The notes beneath the pieces were generated by a model. The model saw only the letters and a list, made by a program, of their open reading frames with translations, did no database searches and was not told the origin of the DNA. Below are positions 15,631 to 24,244 of a stretch of 64,000 bases of DNA, piece after piece (the first letter of the stretch is position 1; each line of letters begins with the position of its first letter). Made by a program: the position numbers and the translations under genes. Source of the stretch: a virus; the IMG/VR virus record IMGVR_UViG_3300020190_000007, positions 1 to 64,000 of that record. One strand, 5' to 3'.

Positions 15631-16059
15631 TTACTGCACGATTAAAAATACGGATAAAATTGCAATAATTCCACCTCCTACGATATTTTTAAACTTGTTT
15701 TTTACTTTTTCTTTTTTCAATAGTAATTCAACATTTTTGGTGTGATTTTCTAAAACCTGATACTTTTGGTCTTGTGATTTAATAATAGTTTCATAATTTT
15801 CTTCCTTTTTTTGCATGGTAACAATCACACTATCTTTTAATGAAACCTTTTCCTCTAATTTATTAATCTGCTCATTAGCCAATTTTAATTCGGCCTTAGC
15901 ATAATCGCCTTGTAATAAATCTTTCGCAATGGATTTAAATGTTGAAATCGGTAAACACTTTAATGGTTCGTTATTGCCATTTTTATTATTTGTATCTGTC
16001 TGAGAAAAAACTATCAAGTTCTGGCTCAGTAAAATTAGAAACACGATTAATTTTTTCAT
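15631..16059 (-). CDS. Exported coiled-coil protein with C-terminal membrane anchor
   Basis: A 142-residue protein with a signal peptide (MKKLIVFLILLSQNLIVFSQ, likely cut after FSQ), a periplasmic coiled coil (about 50-115; LANEQINKLEEKVSLKDSVIVTMQKKEE), and a C-terminal transmembrane helix (IVGGGIIAILSVFLIV). Its first 74 bp lie inside the preceding gene in another frame, as in Rz/Rz1 spanin pairs. It has no lipobox cysteine, so a standard outer-membrane spanin is not supported. An envelope-spanning lysis role is possible. Confidence 0.55.
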   Translation of the reverse strand: MKKLIVFLILLSQNLIVFSQTDTNNKNGNNEPLKCLPISTFKSIAKDLLQGDYAKAELKLANEQINKLEEKVSLKDSVIVTMQKKEENYETIIKSQDQKYQVLENHTKNVELLLKKEKVKNKFKNIVGGGIIAILSVFLIVQ

Positions 16060-16378
16060 GATATACTTCTTTTACAATTGTTTTTTGATTTTTAATTTTA
16101 TTGATACTATAATCGACCTCTCCAATTTCCTTATTAATGTTGTCGATTTTATCGTCTAATATTTCTTGTTCTTTGTACATATTACTGATTATAATATTCA
16201 AAGAATCAATCTTCGATTTATCCTCAGGTGACATACCCATTCGAGGTGTTAAAATGAAAACCATCCAATACAAAATGAATGCTCCGAACAAAATCACTAA
16301 AACAACTTTGTAATTCTTAACAAGAAAACTTGCAATTTTATTTGTATTTTCTTTTGCGTTTAAAAGTTTTTTGTTCAT
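15986..16378 (-). CDS. Type II membrane protein with coiled coil (spanin-like)
   Basis: From ATG 16378 this is a 130-residue protein with a short cytoplasmic N-terminus, one transmembrane helix (VVLVILFGAFILYWMVFIL, about 24-42), then a periplasmic coiled coil and a C-terminus ending FTEPELDSFFSDRYK. A start 60 bp further upstream would overlap clpP and add an unlikely leader. The topology and the 74-bp out-of-frame overlap with the next gene are what an inner-membrane spanin would show. TATTTATA lies 4 nt before the chosen ATG. Confidence 0.55.
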   Translation of the reverse strand: MNKKLLNAKENTNKIASFLVKNYKVVLVILFGAFILYWMVFILTPRMGMSPEDKSKIDSLNIIISNMYKEQEILDDKIDNINKEIGEVDYSINKIKNQKTIVKEVYHEKINRVSNFTEPELDSFFSDRYK

Positions 16379-16382
16379 ATGA

Positions 16383-16390
16383 TATAAATA
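16383..16390 (-). promoter_or_regulatory. TATTTATA element before the 16378 start
   Basis: The coding strand reads AAATATTTATATCATATG, with TATTTATA ending 4 nt before the ATG of the spanin-like gene. It supports ATG 16378 as the true start. Same element as at 14304, 26442, 30651 and 52696. Confidence 0.35.
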
Positions 16391-16400
16391 TTTAGAATAA

Positions 16401-17075
16401 TTATTTTTTCTTTCTAATAATCTCATCAATGATGCCATAATTTAAAGCATCTTCCGACGATAACCATAAATCCCTTGACGCGTCTTCCATTACAACTTCT
16501 GATGGTTTATTACAGTATTCACCTAATAAATCAAAAAGTATTTTATTCAATTTTTCCCACTCTTTCATGTTGATTTTAGCGTCTTGAATATTACCCTCAA
16601 ACCCCCCTGAAGATTGATGTAACATAGTTCTACTAAACCTTAAAGAACATCTTTTATTTTTTGTACCAGCACCTAACAAAACCGAACCCATAGACGCAGC
16701 TATTCCTGTGTTAATTGTACGAATATCTGAATTAATATAATCCATGACATCAACCATAGATAATCCACTTTTAACTGAGCCACCTGGACTATCAATATGC
16801 ATTGTTATGTCTGTATTGTCAAGACTATCTAAAAACATTAATTGAGCTTGGACAATGGTAGACATATTATCATTTACAACACCCGCGACCCATATAATTC
16901 TTTCCATCATTAATCGTGAGAAAACATCCATCACGGTAACGTTCATTTGTCTTTCCTCTAAAATGTAAGGGGTCAAACTGTCTTCGACCTGTTTGTTGTA
17001 ATTATGTAAATTTAAACCACTAATCCCTTTATCCTTAGCAAATAACCCAAAGTCTTTATATTGTTTACTGTTCAT
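16401..17075 (-). CDS. clpP: ClpP-like serine protease
   Basis: A 224-residue ClpP-family protease with the full triad: Ser128 in GIAASMGS, His153 in TMLHQSSGG, and Asp202 in SRDLWLSSEDALNYGIID. HIDSPGGSV at about 93-101 is the oxyanion-hole region. The ~45-residue N-terminal leader is longer than usual. In phages such proteins may act as the prohead maturation protease or with a host Clp ATPase. No clear scaffold or capsid gene is adjacent, so the substrate is unknown. Confidence 0.88.
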   Translation of the reverse strand: MNSKQYKDFGLFAKDKGISGLNLHNYNKQVEDSLTPYILEERQMNVTVMDVFSRLMMERIIWVAGVVNDNMSTIVQAQLMFLDSLDNTDITMHIDSPGGSVKSGLSMVDVMDYINSDIRTINTGIAASMGSVLLGAGTKNKRCSLRFSRTMLHQSSGGFEGNIQDAKINMKEWEKLNKILFDLLGEYCNKPSEVVMEDASRDLWLSSEDALNYGIIDEIIRKKK

Positions 17076-17113
17076 GTGAATTTTTTTTTAAAATGTAAGA
17101 AAAAAAAGTGAAA

Positions 17114-19480
17114 TTAAGAAATTTTAGGGGTAATAAAATCGATTGAACTGATGTTGTTATCTTTTTTTACCATAATCAAATTATCTGACCAATTTCTAAT
17201 TAACGGATTATGAGAAATAACAATTATGTGTTCAAAATAATCTTTAATTTTTTTGAAGAACTCACCAACCATCTCCAAATTCTCATCCGCTATTTTACCA
17301 AATATCTCATCCATCACAACAATATTGGGTTTAGGTAGTGATGATATTTTTGTTAATACACTTCTGAGAGCGAGAGATGATATGGTTTTTTCGTAACCAG
17401 AACCACTAACAAGGGGTTTCACTATTCTCGTTTCAGTGTCAATCATTATAAACTCTACCTCGTTTCTATCATTAATATTTAATTCCAAAATAAAATAGCA
17501 GCTATCAACTAAAAGTCTGTATAGCTCTTGATTGATTAGAGGTACCATATTTTTTAATATGACTTTAGATATTCCATTTTTACCAAAAATAGTTAGATAA
17601 ATCTTGAAAATAGATTGCGTTTCATTTTCGACTTTTATCTTCCTAATCAAATCTTTATTTGTTTCAATTTTTTCAGATAGAGTTTGATTTTGGTTTTTTA
17701 ATCTTTCAATGGTTGAACCGTAACTTCTCAAATTTGCATTAAGAGTTTCAATTTGAGACTTTAAACCGACTATTTCGGCATCTATCTTTTGATTCTCCTC
17801 TAGTTTTTGTTTATTGCGGTCATAGTTGTCGAGTTTTGTTTGTAACTTTTCAATCTCTATCTTTTTCTGTTCAACTTCCAATTCATATCTGGTCTTTTTG
17901 ATTTTGTTTTTTTCGTACTCATCATATTCTCTTTTCAAATCAATAAACACTTTTTCTTTTTCCACCAATTCATCGTACTTTTTACGATTATCTGTTTGAA
18001 TTTTTTTAATTGATTCAACCAATTCATTTAACTTATTAATCTCATCGGAGTGGTCGACTTCGTCTAATGCGCGCTTACAAGTCGGACATATCTGTCCCTC
18101 TTCTAATTGTTTTATTAGTTCTTCGTTTCGTTTAATTGAGTCCGCGTTTACCCTACCTTCCACAACTATCCCGTTCATTTCATCTTTTAGTAATAAATGA
18201 TTTTCTTCAAGATAAAATTGTGAAGGTTCTTTTACATTAACAGAATCTGCATTGGTAATTGAAACTTGTTTTTGTTTTTCTAAATTACCAATATCAACCT
18301 TTATTTGGCTTGTATTTGTACGAATCAAATCTTGGTCAATGTCTGTATTTCTTTTCGATAACAACTCATCTCTTTTATTTTCCGCGTCTTTTAAACTTGA
18401 TTGGGTTTTGGTTGTTTCATTTTCTAATCTATGTGTTTCTGATTTGTTTTCGTCAATACCTTCTTGAAAAGTGGTGATTTCTGTTTCTAAATCATTCACA
18501 TTATGATTATTTGAAATCAATTTTTTACTCCACTCACTTTGAATGGTTTTACAGATTTCTTCTTTCTCTTTTAAAATTTCTAAACCCAAAAACTTAGTCA
18601 ATATCAAACCTCTTGCAGTAGGTTTTGATTCGATGAGTTCTTCTAAATTATTTCCTGTTGTTAATATTGTTGATAGGAAGTCTTCTTCTGTACCAATTGC
18701 CTTCGTAATAAAATCTTCAGTCTCTCTGCGTTGTTCACCTGTCAAATTTTCAATCGTACCATCTTGATTTATTTTATAAAAATCCAATTTGTTTGTGACA
18801 TTGTAATCACCACTTTTTGTTTTTTTACGTGAACTTATTCTCTCAATTATATAGTCTTCGTTGTCTATTGTTATGTGACCCTTAACTTTTACTTCGTCAC
18901 TATTACTGAATCTATTAAAGATTTCTAAATTAGTTTTAGTTTTAGTGGTTTTATTAAAAAATAAAAACATCATCAAGTCTACTGTCGCAGTCGACTTTCC
19001 ACCAAAATTTTTAGGTGTAGATTCTACAACTGTAATGCCGGGTAATATTGTAAAATCGATATGGTTATTTTCCCCGTAGGATAGGAAATTTGAAAATTCA
19101 ACCTTTTTGATATACCATTTTGTGTATTTGATTCTATCACCGTTTTTACGGATAAATTCTTCATTTACTTTGTTGTCAAGATTATTGAGTCTTTCCAATG
19201 ATACACTAATTTCGTTCTCATCGACGAAATCTTTCATCAAAGTTTTTTGATATTGAAAATCAGATATATTTTCTGTTATATCCAAAGATGCCAATTTTGT
19301 TTGGTCGTCATTAGATATAACTTTGGTTATTATTTGAACGTACTTTGTGTTGTATTTCTTTTGAAAATATGATTTAACTCTATTGAGTTTTTCGGAGGTA
19401 AAGTTCTCGTGAGTATCCCGCCATGTGACTTTAATGTACGGATTATTAAGGTTGGTTACTTCTTTCTTTGTGGTGTCCAT
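17114..19480 (-). CDS. gp46: SbcC/Rad50-type recombination ATPase (T4 gp46-like)
   Basis: The 788-residue protein has the SMC/Rad50 layout: ATPase half (WYIKKVEFSNFLSYGENNHIDF; Walker A about 154-164, PKNFGGKST), long coiled coils, a zinc hook CPTC at about 464-467, then signature GSGYEKTISSLALRS, Walker B IVVMDEIFGKI and H-loop VISHNP. With the gp47-like nuclease it resects DNA ends for recombination-dependent replication. Two oddities: about 120 residues precede the ATPase core (T4 gp46 starts directly with it), and Walker A has Pro where the first Gly is expected. It overlaps the upstream gene by 25 bp. Confidence 0.9.
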   Translation of the reverse strand: MDTTKKEVTNLNNPYIKVTWRDTHENFTSEKLNRVKSYFQKKYNTKYVQIITKVISNDDQTKLASLDITENISDFQYQKTLMKDFVDENEISVSLERLNNLDNKVNEEFIRKNGDRIKYTKWYIKKVEFSNFLSYGENNHIDFTILPGITVVESTPKNFGGKSTATVDLMMFLFFNKTTKTKTNLEIFNRFSNSDEVKVKGHITIDNEDYIIERISSRKKTKSGDYNVTNKLDFYKINQDGTIENLTGEQRRETEDFITKAIGTEEDFLSTILTTGNNLEELIESKPTARGLILTKFLGLEILKEKEEICKTIQSEWSKKLISNNHNVNDLETEITTFQEGIDENKSETHRLENETTKTQSSLKDAENKRDELLSKRNTDIDQDLIRTNTSQIKVDIGNLEKQKQVSITNADSVNVKEPSQFYLEENHLLLKDEMNGIVVEGRVNADSIKRNEELIKQLEEGQICPTCKRALDEVDHSDEINKLNELVESIKKIQTDNRKKYDELVEKEKVFIDLKREYDEYEKNKIKKTRYELEVEQKKIEIEKLQTKLDNYDRNKQKLEENQKIDAEIVGLKSQIETLNANLRSYGSTIERLKNQNQTLSEKIETNKDLIRKIKVENETQSIFKIYLTIFGKNGISKVILKNMVPLINQELYRLLVDSCYFILELNINDRNEVEFIMIDTETRIVKPLVSGSGYEKTISSLALRSVLTKISSLPKPNIVVMDEIFGKIADENLEMVGEFFKKIKDYFEHIIVISHNPLIRNWSDNLIMVKKDNNISSIDFITPKIS

Positions 19481-19962
19481 TTATTCTTCTTTAAGTTATA
19501 AGTTTGAACGTGTTCTTTTTTAAAAGACATCCATTTTTCTATTTCCTCACTATTGTTTGGTTTGAATTCTGTGAAAAGTATCTTGTTTTTATTCTTAATT
19601 GTGGTAGGTTTTATTAGTATAACTTGAGTGAAATCTCTATTAGTTCTAATAAACCAATGTTTATTTTTATTTGGGGCTATTGTGTCACCTACTTTATCGT
19701 ACCAATATTTTACCTTACGTATTGGTATGTTAACAGTCCTAAAATCATAACCACTAATCAAAGAATATTCATTCTCCCAAAAATCACCAGTCCAACCTCC
19801 CTTTTCCAATTCCACACCAAATGAATTATCCTCAACACAAATTAAATCAATTGCCTTTGAATTAGGGTGTGACTCGAACAAAATGTTAAAAACTTCTTTA
19901 ATGAAAATTTTAGCAAAATTTCTTACTTCAGTGTCATCAAAATTTCTTTTTATATAACCCAT
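19456..19962 (-). CDS. Putative PD-(D/E)XK-like protein of unknown role (168 aa)
   Basis: The middle of the protein reads KAIDLICVEDNSFGVELEKGGWTGDFW, then YDFRTVNIPIRKVKYWYD and FIRTNRDFTQVILI. An acidic residue before a strand with G-V-E-x-E and a following R-K pair is compatible with a PD-(D/E)XK nuclease-like core, but the motif is imperfect. It sits between a membrane protein and the gp46-like gene in the recombination block. Structure prediction would decide. Confidence 0.45.
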   Translation of the reverse strand: MGYIKRNFDDTEVRNFAKIFIKEVFNILFESHPNSKAIDLICVEDNSFGVELEKGGWTGDFWENEYSLISGYDFRTVNIPIRKVKYWYDKVGDTIAPNKNKHWFIRTNRDFTQVILIKPTTIKNKNKILFTEFKPNNSEEIEKWMSFKKEHVQTYNLKKNKWTPQRKK

Positions 19963-19990
19963 TTAAAATTTTTGTACATCCCGTTAGGGT

Positions 19991-20335
19991 TTATTTGTTG
20001 AATCTGTTTTCTTCAAAGAATTCAACTATTCCATTTATTGCCCATACACTTCCGGCAGTAAACATACCGTCAAAGAAAATAGATGGTAACCAATGAACAC
20101 CAAATTGAGTTGTCATTCCCCCGAAACACAGTGACAAAAAGAATCCAACCCATGTTGATGTACACAACATGCAACTAATCAGTTCTGAAATAAATTTCCC
20201 GACTCTTTGAATAGGGGTATATTTATTTTTAGTCAAGTTATGTATGAAATTTCTCACTGAGTCTAAAATAGAACCATAAACGATTATGGTGCTCATTCCA
20301 TATGCCACCATAATCCAAATAAAAATGTTTGTCAT
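19991..20335 (-). CDS. Membrane protein, DUF1360-like
   Basis: A 114-residue protein with about three hydrophobic segments (FIWIMVAYGMSTIIVYGSIL; SCMLCTSTWVGFFLSLCFGG; MFTAGSVWAINGIVEFF). The CxxC embedded in SELISCMLCTSTWVGFF resembles the L-x-C-x-x-C-x-x-x-W core of small DUF1360-type membrane proteins, from memory. It has no catalytic assignment, and its role among recombination genes is unclear. Confidence 0.55.
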   Translation of the reverse strand: MTNIFIWIMVAYGMSTIIVYGSILDSVRNFIHNLTKNKYTPIQRVGKFISELISCMLCTSTWVGFFLSLCFGGMTTQFGVHWLPSIFFDGMFTAGSVWAINGIVEFFEENRFNK

Positions 20336-20383
20336 GTTTTAATGTATTTTATAAAATATATAAAAAAAAAATCAATAAAAAAA

Positions 20384-20905
20384 TCATTCACCATATAAAG
20401 ATGAAAGGTTACTGTCCTTCATAAATTTACCTTTTTTACCGATACTCTCTAATGATTTTGTGAGATTTTTCAATTCCAAGTTCAATTTTTCATTTTCCAT
20501 TTTTAAGACGTTTAATTCCTCCTCGTTTTTTACCATAATAATCTTTTCAATTGGTACTTCTTTTATGACCTCTCTTACAACAATCTGAGTGTCACCTTTT
20601 ATCTCTATCGGTACCTCTTTAATAACCTCAACCGGCACTTCTTTTACTACTTCTCGAATAATTTCAATTGGTTTTTCAATTATTCTATCTATAGGAATCT
20701 CTTTAATTATTTCTTTGATTACTTCCTTCTCAACTATCTTTTCACCATTTTTAAATCCAAATGGTACTTCACCATACTTTACAATGTTGAAACCCTTTTT
20801 AAAAACTTTTTCTGCGAATTCTTGAGGGTTATCAATTTTGTTTAATTCACAATACTTTATGAATTCATTATCTAATGTTAAGTAGTTTTTCTGATTCATT
20901 GTCAA
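20384..20905 (-). CDS. Coiled-coil protein with KEVP repeats
   Basis: A 173-residue protein. The N-terminal 50 residues look folded (LTLDNEFIKYCELNKIDNPQEFAEKVF). The middle repeats a VIKEVPIE-type unit (about 55-125), an extended or beta-like charged repeat, and the C-terminus is a coiled coil (NEEELNVLKMENEKLNLELKNL). The start overlaps the gp47-like gene by 38 bp (32 bp if Met3 is used), suggesting coupled translation. It may be an architectural partner of the recombination proteins; no function is known to me. Confidence 0.6.
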   Translation of the reverse strand: MTMNQKNYLTLDNEFIKYCELNKIDNPQEFAEKVFKKGFNIVKYGEVPFGFKNGEKIVEKEVIKEIIKEIPIDRIIEKPIEIIREVVKEVPVEVIKEVPIEIKGDTQIVVREVIKEVPIEKIIMVKNEEELNVLKMENEKLNLELKNLTKSLESIGKKGKFMKDSNLSSLYGE

Positions 20906-21674
20906 TATCTAATATGTCAGATATAGAGAAATGTAGGAAAGGTTGTTCATTCTCTATATCATAAGTATTGTATTCATCGTTTACTACATCATAAACACCA
21001 TATCCGTGATAATTAACTGTCTCACCAAAATTTTGTTGAATTAGCGAACCAATCATGACGGCTTTACCTCCATTGGGTAAGTCAAACATTTGTCTCTTAT
21101 GGATGTCACCACAAAGTAATAAATCTAACCCAACAAAATTTAATGGCGAGTAGGCGTTCTCAAATTCAAAACCTAAATCAGTAGACAACCCTTGAATTGG
21201 GCCGTGAAATAAACCGACATAAAACTTATTATCATCTTTTTCAAAATCCGGTCTTTGATTATGTTGGTATAAAGAATAAACCACCCAATTAATATTCTCA
21301 TCCTCAAACACCCCGCTATTTTTAAAATATTTAACATTTTCATTATTCAACATTTCAACGATTGGAGTGATGCTATCTAATCTACTTACATTGTTTTCTA
21401 AAAAATCATGGTTTCCTGGTATTATTATAACAGGTCCGATATTTTCATATATCTGTGTTAGAAACCAAGACGTGAGCATCATTTGTTCGTTTGAAATGTT
21501 AATTTTTTGATGAGCAATGTCACCAGTAATAATCACTCTTATCTCATCGTAATCACAATCTTCCACTCTTCTTATCACATCGTCAATTACCATCTTAAAT
21601 TGTTTCTTATACATGTCATGTAATTGAAAAGTCCTAATGTGTAAATCAGACATATGTATAATTTTTCTTATCAT
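20868..21674 (-). CDS. gp47: SbcD/Mre11-type nuclease (T4 gp47-like)
   Basis: A 268-residue calcineurin-like phosphoesterase with all core motifs: SDLHI (motif I), ITGDIAH (II), IIPGNHDF (III), GLFHGPI (IV) and LCGDIHKRQ (V). These bind two Mn ions. With the gp46-like ATPase it forms the Mre11-Rad50/SbcCD-type complex that processes DNA ends and hairpins. It overlaps the PD-(D/E)XK gene upstream by 4 bp. It lacks the long C-terminal capping domain of cellular SbcD, in line with the shorter phage version. Confidence 0.92.
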   Translation of the reverse strand: MIRKIIHMSDLHIRTFQLHDMYKKQFKMVIDDVIRRVEDCDYDEIRVIITGDIAHQKINISNEQMMLTSWFLTQIYENIGPVIIIPGNHDFLENNVSRLDSITPIVEMLNNENVKYFKNSGVFEDENINWVVYSLYQHNQRPDFEKDDNKFYVGLFHGPIQGLSTDLGFEFENAYSPLNFVGLDLLLCGDIHKRQMFDLPNGGKAVMIGSLIQQNFGETVNYHGYGVYDVVNDEYNTYDIENEQPFLHFSISDILDIDNESEKLLNIR

Positions 21675-22525
21675 TTTAAGTATTTTTTTAAATCCATTTG
21701 TAAAATTGAATTGGTCATATCCGATGGGACTTTGTATTCTGTAAATGTTCCATTATCTTTAAGATGAGCGATAACACAACCTAATAATTTTATATTTGAA
21801 AACTTACTTTCCTCTAACATTTTTAATAATAGTTTACCGTATAATGGTAATTGAACATAATAGTGACTCAGGGCGGTGTTATAATAGTTTTCGAAGGGAT
21901 GTAACATTTTTGATGTGTAGGGTTGTATTTGAAAATTTTTTTCTTGGTTTGTTTTCCAATCCGTAACAACAATACCAAACCCGTCTTTTTGTTTGTTCAT
22001 CATTAACCAACATTTATCAGGTTGACCAACGTATCCTAATTCAGGGTCACCCAACACCATTTCAGTATCTAATAGCACCGCACCTCTTTCTTCCATTAAG
22101 GTTAAAAAATCTTTACCCGCCGATATCATACTGTCACTCTTCATGATTTGTTGATTGTCACATTCAAAAATTGGTTGTCTCACATCTTTGTAATTACCAT
22201 ATCTACCAACTAAATCAGTTTCTAACATGTAATGAACCCTACTACCTAAATTTGTAGAGTAATCACCGGCTTTCTTCCATTTTTCTAATAATAAACGAGT
22301 TTCTTCCTCGTCACCATCTGTCATTTGGTAAGCTTTAGATTCTGCATCAAATGGGATGTAAAATTTTTTAATCACTTTTGATACGGATGGAAAATTATTT
22401 CTATGTTTTCCATCTAAATCTCTCATAAAATAAATGTGTTCATCTTCATAAAAAGTAAGTTCTAACTCCTTTTTTCTAATTTCAACACACTCTCTAATTT
22501 CCTGTGCTATTTCTGTTAAATTCAT
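21671..22525 (-). CDS. PD-(D/E)XK nuclease, RecB/Cas4-like
   Basis: A 284-residue protein with the RecB-family nuclease core: LGSRVHYMLETDL (an upstream His), LGDPELGYVGQPDKCW (motif with catalytic Asp), GIVVTDWKTNQEK (D-x-K, about 191-203), and a tyrosine-rich helix (YNTALSHYYVQLPLYGKLL) like the Q-x-x-x-Y motif. It is a likely exonuclease or single-strand nuclease in recombination or DNA processing, between primase and gp47-like genes. No iron-sulfur cysteine set is visible, unlike Cas4. Confidence 0.8.
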   Translation of the reverse strand: MNLTEIAQEIRECVEIRKKELELTFYEDEHIYFMRDLDGKHRNNFPSVSKVIKKFYIPFDAESKAYQMTDGDEEETRLLLEKWKKAGDYSTNLGSRVHYMLETDLVGRYGNYKDVRQPIFECDNQQIMKSDSMISAGKDFLTLMEERGAVLLDTEMVLGDPELGYVGQPDKCWLMMNKQKDGFGIVVTDWKTNQEKNFQIQPYTSKMLHPFENYYNTALSHYYVQLPLYGKLLLKMLEESKFSNIKLLGCVIAHLKDNGTFTEYKVPSDMTNSILQMDLKKYLK

Positions 22526-22526
22526 T

Positions 22527-23465
22527 TTAATCTAATTTAAATTCTTTGTATTCAGTTAAGTTTCCTTGTAAATCTGCAATGTCTTTGTCTTTAGGTAGTT
22601 TCACGATGTTTATCTTACCCAATAGTTTACCACAATTTAATTTGTGATATAATTTTTCTGCGTCGTCCCACGCATCACCGTCTAACAATATTGTCACTTC
22701 ACATCTAAGGTCATATATTTTATTAAAGAGCAAATCACTTATGTACTTACCTAACATTGGGACGGCATTATCTAAAAAAATAGAGTCAAACGCACCCTCA
22801 ACTAAATAAATTTTTTTTGACCAATCTATCAAACTTTCATTAAAAATAATTGTCTCCTTTTGTACGTCAGGATTTTTATATTTTAATTTAGTTTTTGACA
22901 AAAATGAACGTGCAACAAAGTAATTGATTTGTCTCCATTCATTATAAGATGGGATTATTATTCTATTCTCATATGGTCCTGAGAATGCAAACCCCATATT
23001 GTGTTTTCTTATTATTTTGTCAGTAACGTTTCTCTTTTTTAGATACGCCATGGCTTGTCTATAGTGGTGAGTCAATTTAACACCGTTACTTGGATTATTA
23101 AGTGCAATAAATTCTTTGGGTAATTCAACTTGTTTGAATTGTTTCACCGCAAGTTCCACTTCGTCGGGTTTTAGTAATTCATATCTTTTTAGATGTTTTT
23201 CGTTTCCATATTTTTTTATGAGTTTGTAAACCGAGCCATGGGTATTGTACAATTCGGAACATGACCAACATTTATAAACCAACATTTTGTAGTTGATTTC
23301 TAAGTTACCTTTACCATCACCGTGGTCTAATCCTTTGATTTCATGGGAACATACAGGACAATCAAAAGCTATCTGTCCTTTGTATTCGTTATGCATTCTA
23401 CAGTTACCAAGAATATCTTCAAGGATGTCAATAACAGGTTTGTATTCAATTGCAACTGATGGCAT
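22527..23465 (-). CDS. gp61: DNA primase (T4 gp61/DnaG-type)
   Basis: A primase of 312 residues from ATG 23465. The zinc-binding domain has CPVC (about 36-39) and CWSC (about 65-68); the Toprim domain has KIYLVEGAFDSIFL and TILLDGDAWDDA with the metal-binding Glu and DxD. An ATG 42 bp upstream would prefix a signal-peptide-like leader that merely translates the promoter region, so it was rejected. It should work with the gp41-like helicase. Candidate promoter and terminator elements lie directly upstream, so it probably opens a transcription unit running toward gp46. Confidence 0.9.
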   Translation of the reverse strand: MPSVAIEYKPVIDILEDILGNCRMHNEYKGQIAFDCPVCSHEIKGLDHGDGKGNLEINYKMLVYKCWSCSELYNTHGSVYKLIKKYGNEKHLKRYELLKPDEVELAVKQFKQVELPKEFIALNNPSNGVKLTHHYRQAMAYLKKRNVTDKIIRKHNMGFAFSGPYENRIIIPSYNEWRQINYFVARSFLSKTKLKYKNPDVQKETIIFNESLIDWSKKIYLVEGAFDSIFLDNAVPMLGKYISDLLFNKIYDLRCEVTILLDGDAWDDAEKLYHKLNCGKLLGKINIVKLPKDKDIADLQGNLTEYKEFKLD

Positions 23466-23469
23466 AGAT

Positions 23470-23501
23470 AAAATATACAAAATAAAAATTGTAAAACCAA
23501 A
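23470..23501 (-). promoter_or_regulatory. Candidate Bacteroidota-type promoter of the primase unit
   Basis: On the coding strand TTTG (23498-23501) is followed after 20 bp by TATATTTT (23470-23477). The Bacteroidota primary-sigma consensus is TTTG-N19-21-TAnnTTTG, so only the last base differs. The expected start is at or next to ATG 23465, giving a leaderless mRNA. A terminator ends just upstream, which fits a new unit. Confidence 0.5.
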
Positions 23502-23507
23502 CCGCAT

Positions 23508-23545
23508 AAAAAAGGTGGGGGTTGTACACCATAACCTCCCACCTT
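23508..23545 (-). terminator. Intrinsic terminator after the RuvC-like gene
   Basis: Coding-strand arms AAGGTGGGAGGTT and AACCCCCACCTT form a 12-bp stem with one bulged A and a 9-nt loop, followed by a run of T (A-run 23508-23513 on +). It lies 91 bp after the RuvC-like stop. On the + strand no T-run follows, so it works one way only. Confidence 0.8.
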
Positions 23546-23635
23546 ATGTCAAAATACTAATGCTATCTTGACATTATTAGTTATTGAATCAAATTCTTTT
23601 AAAAGTATACACAATCATTTTTGAAAAAACAAAAT

Positions 23636-24244
23636 TTATTCAGAAATACCAGATTTTTGCATGTTTACAAATCCAATCACCGCGGTTGCCGCATCACTCA
23701 TATCGTAGTTTTCTTTTTTTAATTGACCGTTTTTACCATATAACCACTCGACCTCAGGACATACATCGTTTACGTTTTCCCATATAATATGTTTCTTATC
23801 GATATCTTTGGGTAATCCACCAAATAAAACGCTCTTACCTTTATCGTTTTTACCAATTAAACTTGGAAACGCGTACTTTCTTGCATTATAAGTGGTGATA
23901 AAAGTAGGTATAATACCTAAAATTTCATAGCACGATTTTAGAATCATGGTATTATATCTTAATAGTGTACCAACAGTATAAATGTTGTTTGAGTTCAAAA
24001 GAGGTTCCTCAATTATTATCCTTGTGATTCCAATGTCACTATACGATTCTAAATGTTTTTTAAAAGCATCCGCTTTCTTTAAGAGTTCCTCGATTTTGTC
24101 CTCGGGTTGTGGTTTTATTTTAGGAGAGAAATGTGTTAATTCTAAAAGTCGAGAAGAATTAATATCAAATAGCGCCCATCCGATGGTCTTAGTTGAAATG
24201 TCTAATCCCAAAATTTTGGGTGCATTCTTTAATTTTATACTCAT
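23636..24244 (-). CDS. RuvC-like Holliday junction resolvase
   Basis: A 202-residue RNase H-fold nuclease from ATG 24244. The acidic tetrad is visible: Asp in KILGLDISTKTIGWAL near the N-terminus, Glu in RIIIEEPLL, and D-x-x-D in NYDMSDAATAVIGF near the C-terminus. That is the RuvC pattern, so it likely resolves branched DNA before packaging, the job gp49 does in T4. A longer reading from 24271 translates the palindrome region and was rejected. A terminator follows it and a palindrome covers its start codon. Confidence 0.8.
   Translation of the reverse strand: MSIKLKNAPKILGLDISTKTIGWALFDINSSRLLELTHFSPKIKPQPEDKIEELLKKADAFKKHLESYSDIGITRIIIEEPLLNSNNIYTVGTLLRYNTMILKSCYEILGIIPTFITTYNARKYAFPSLIGKNDKGKSVLFGGLPKDIDKKHIIWENVNDVCPEVEWLYGKNGQLKKENYDMSDAATAVIGFVNMQKSGISE

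Noticed and set aside
16379-16438. 60-bp longer start for the spanin-like gene
   Set aside because: It would overlap clpP and add a basic leader before the membrane anchor; the TATTTATA element precedes ATG 16378.
23466-23507. Signal-peptide-like leader on the primase
   Set aside because: A cytoplasmic primase needs no export signal, and the DNA matches a promoter; ATG 23465 fits the family start.
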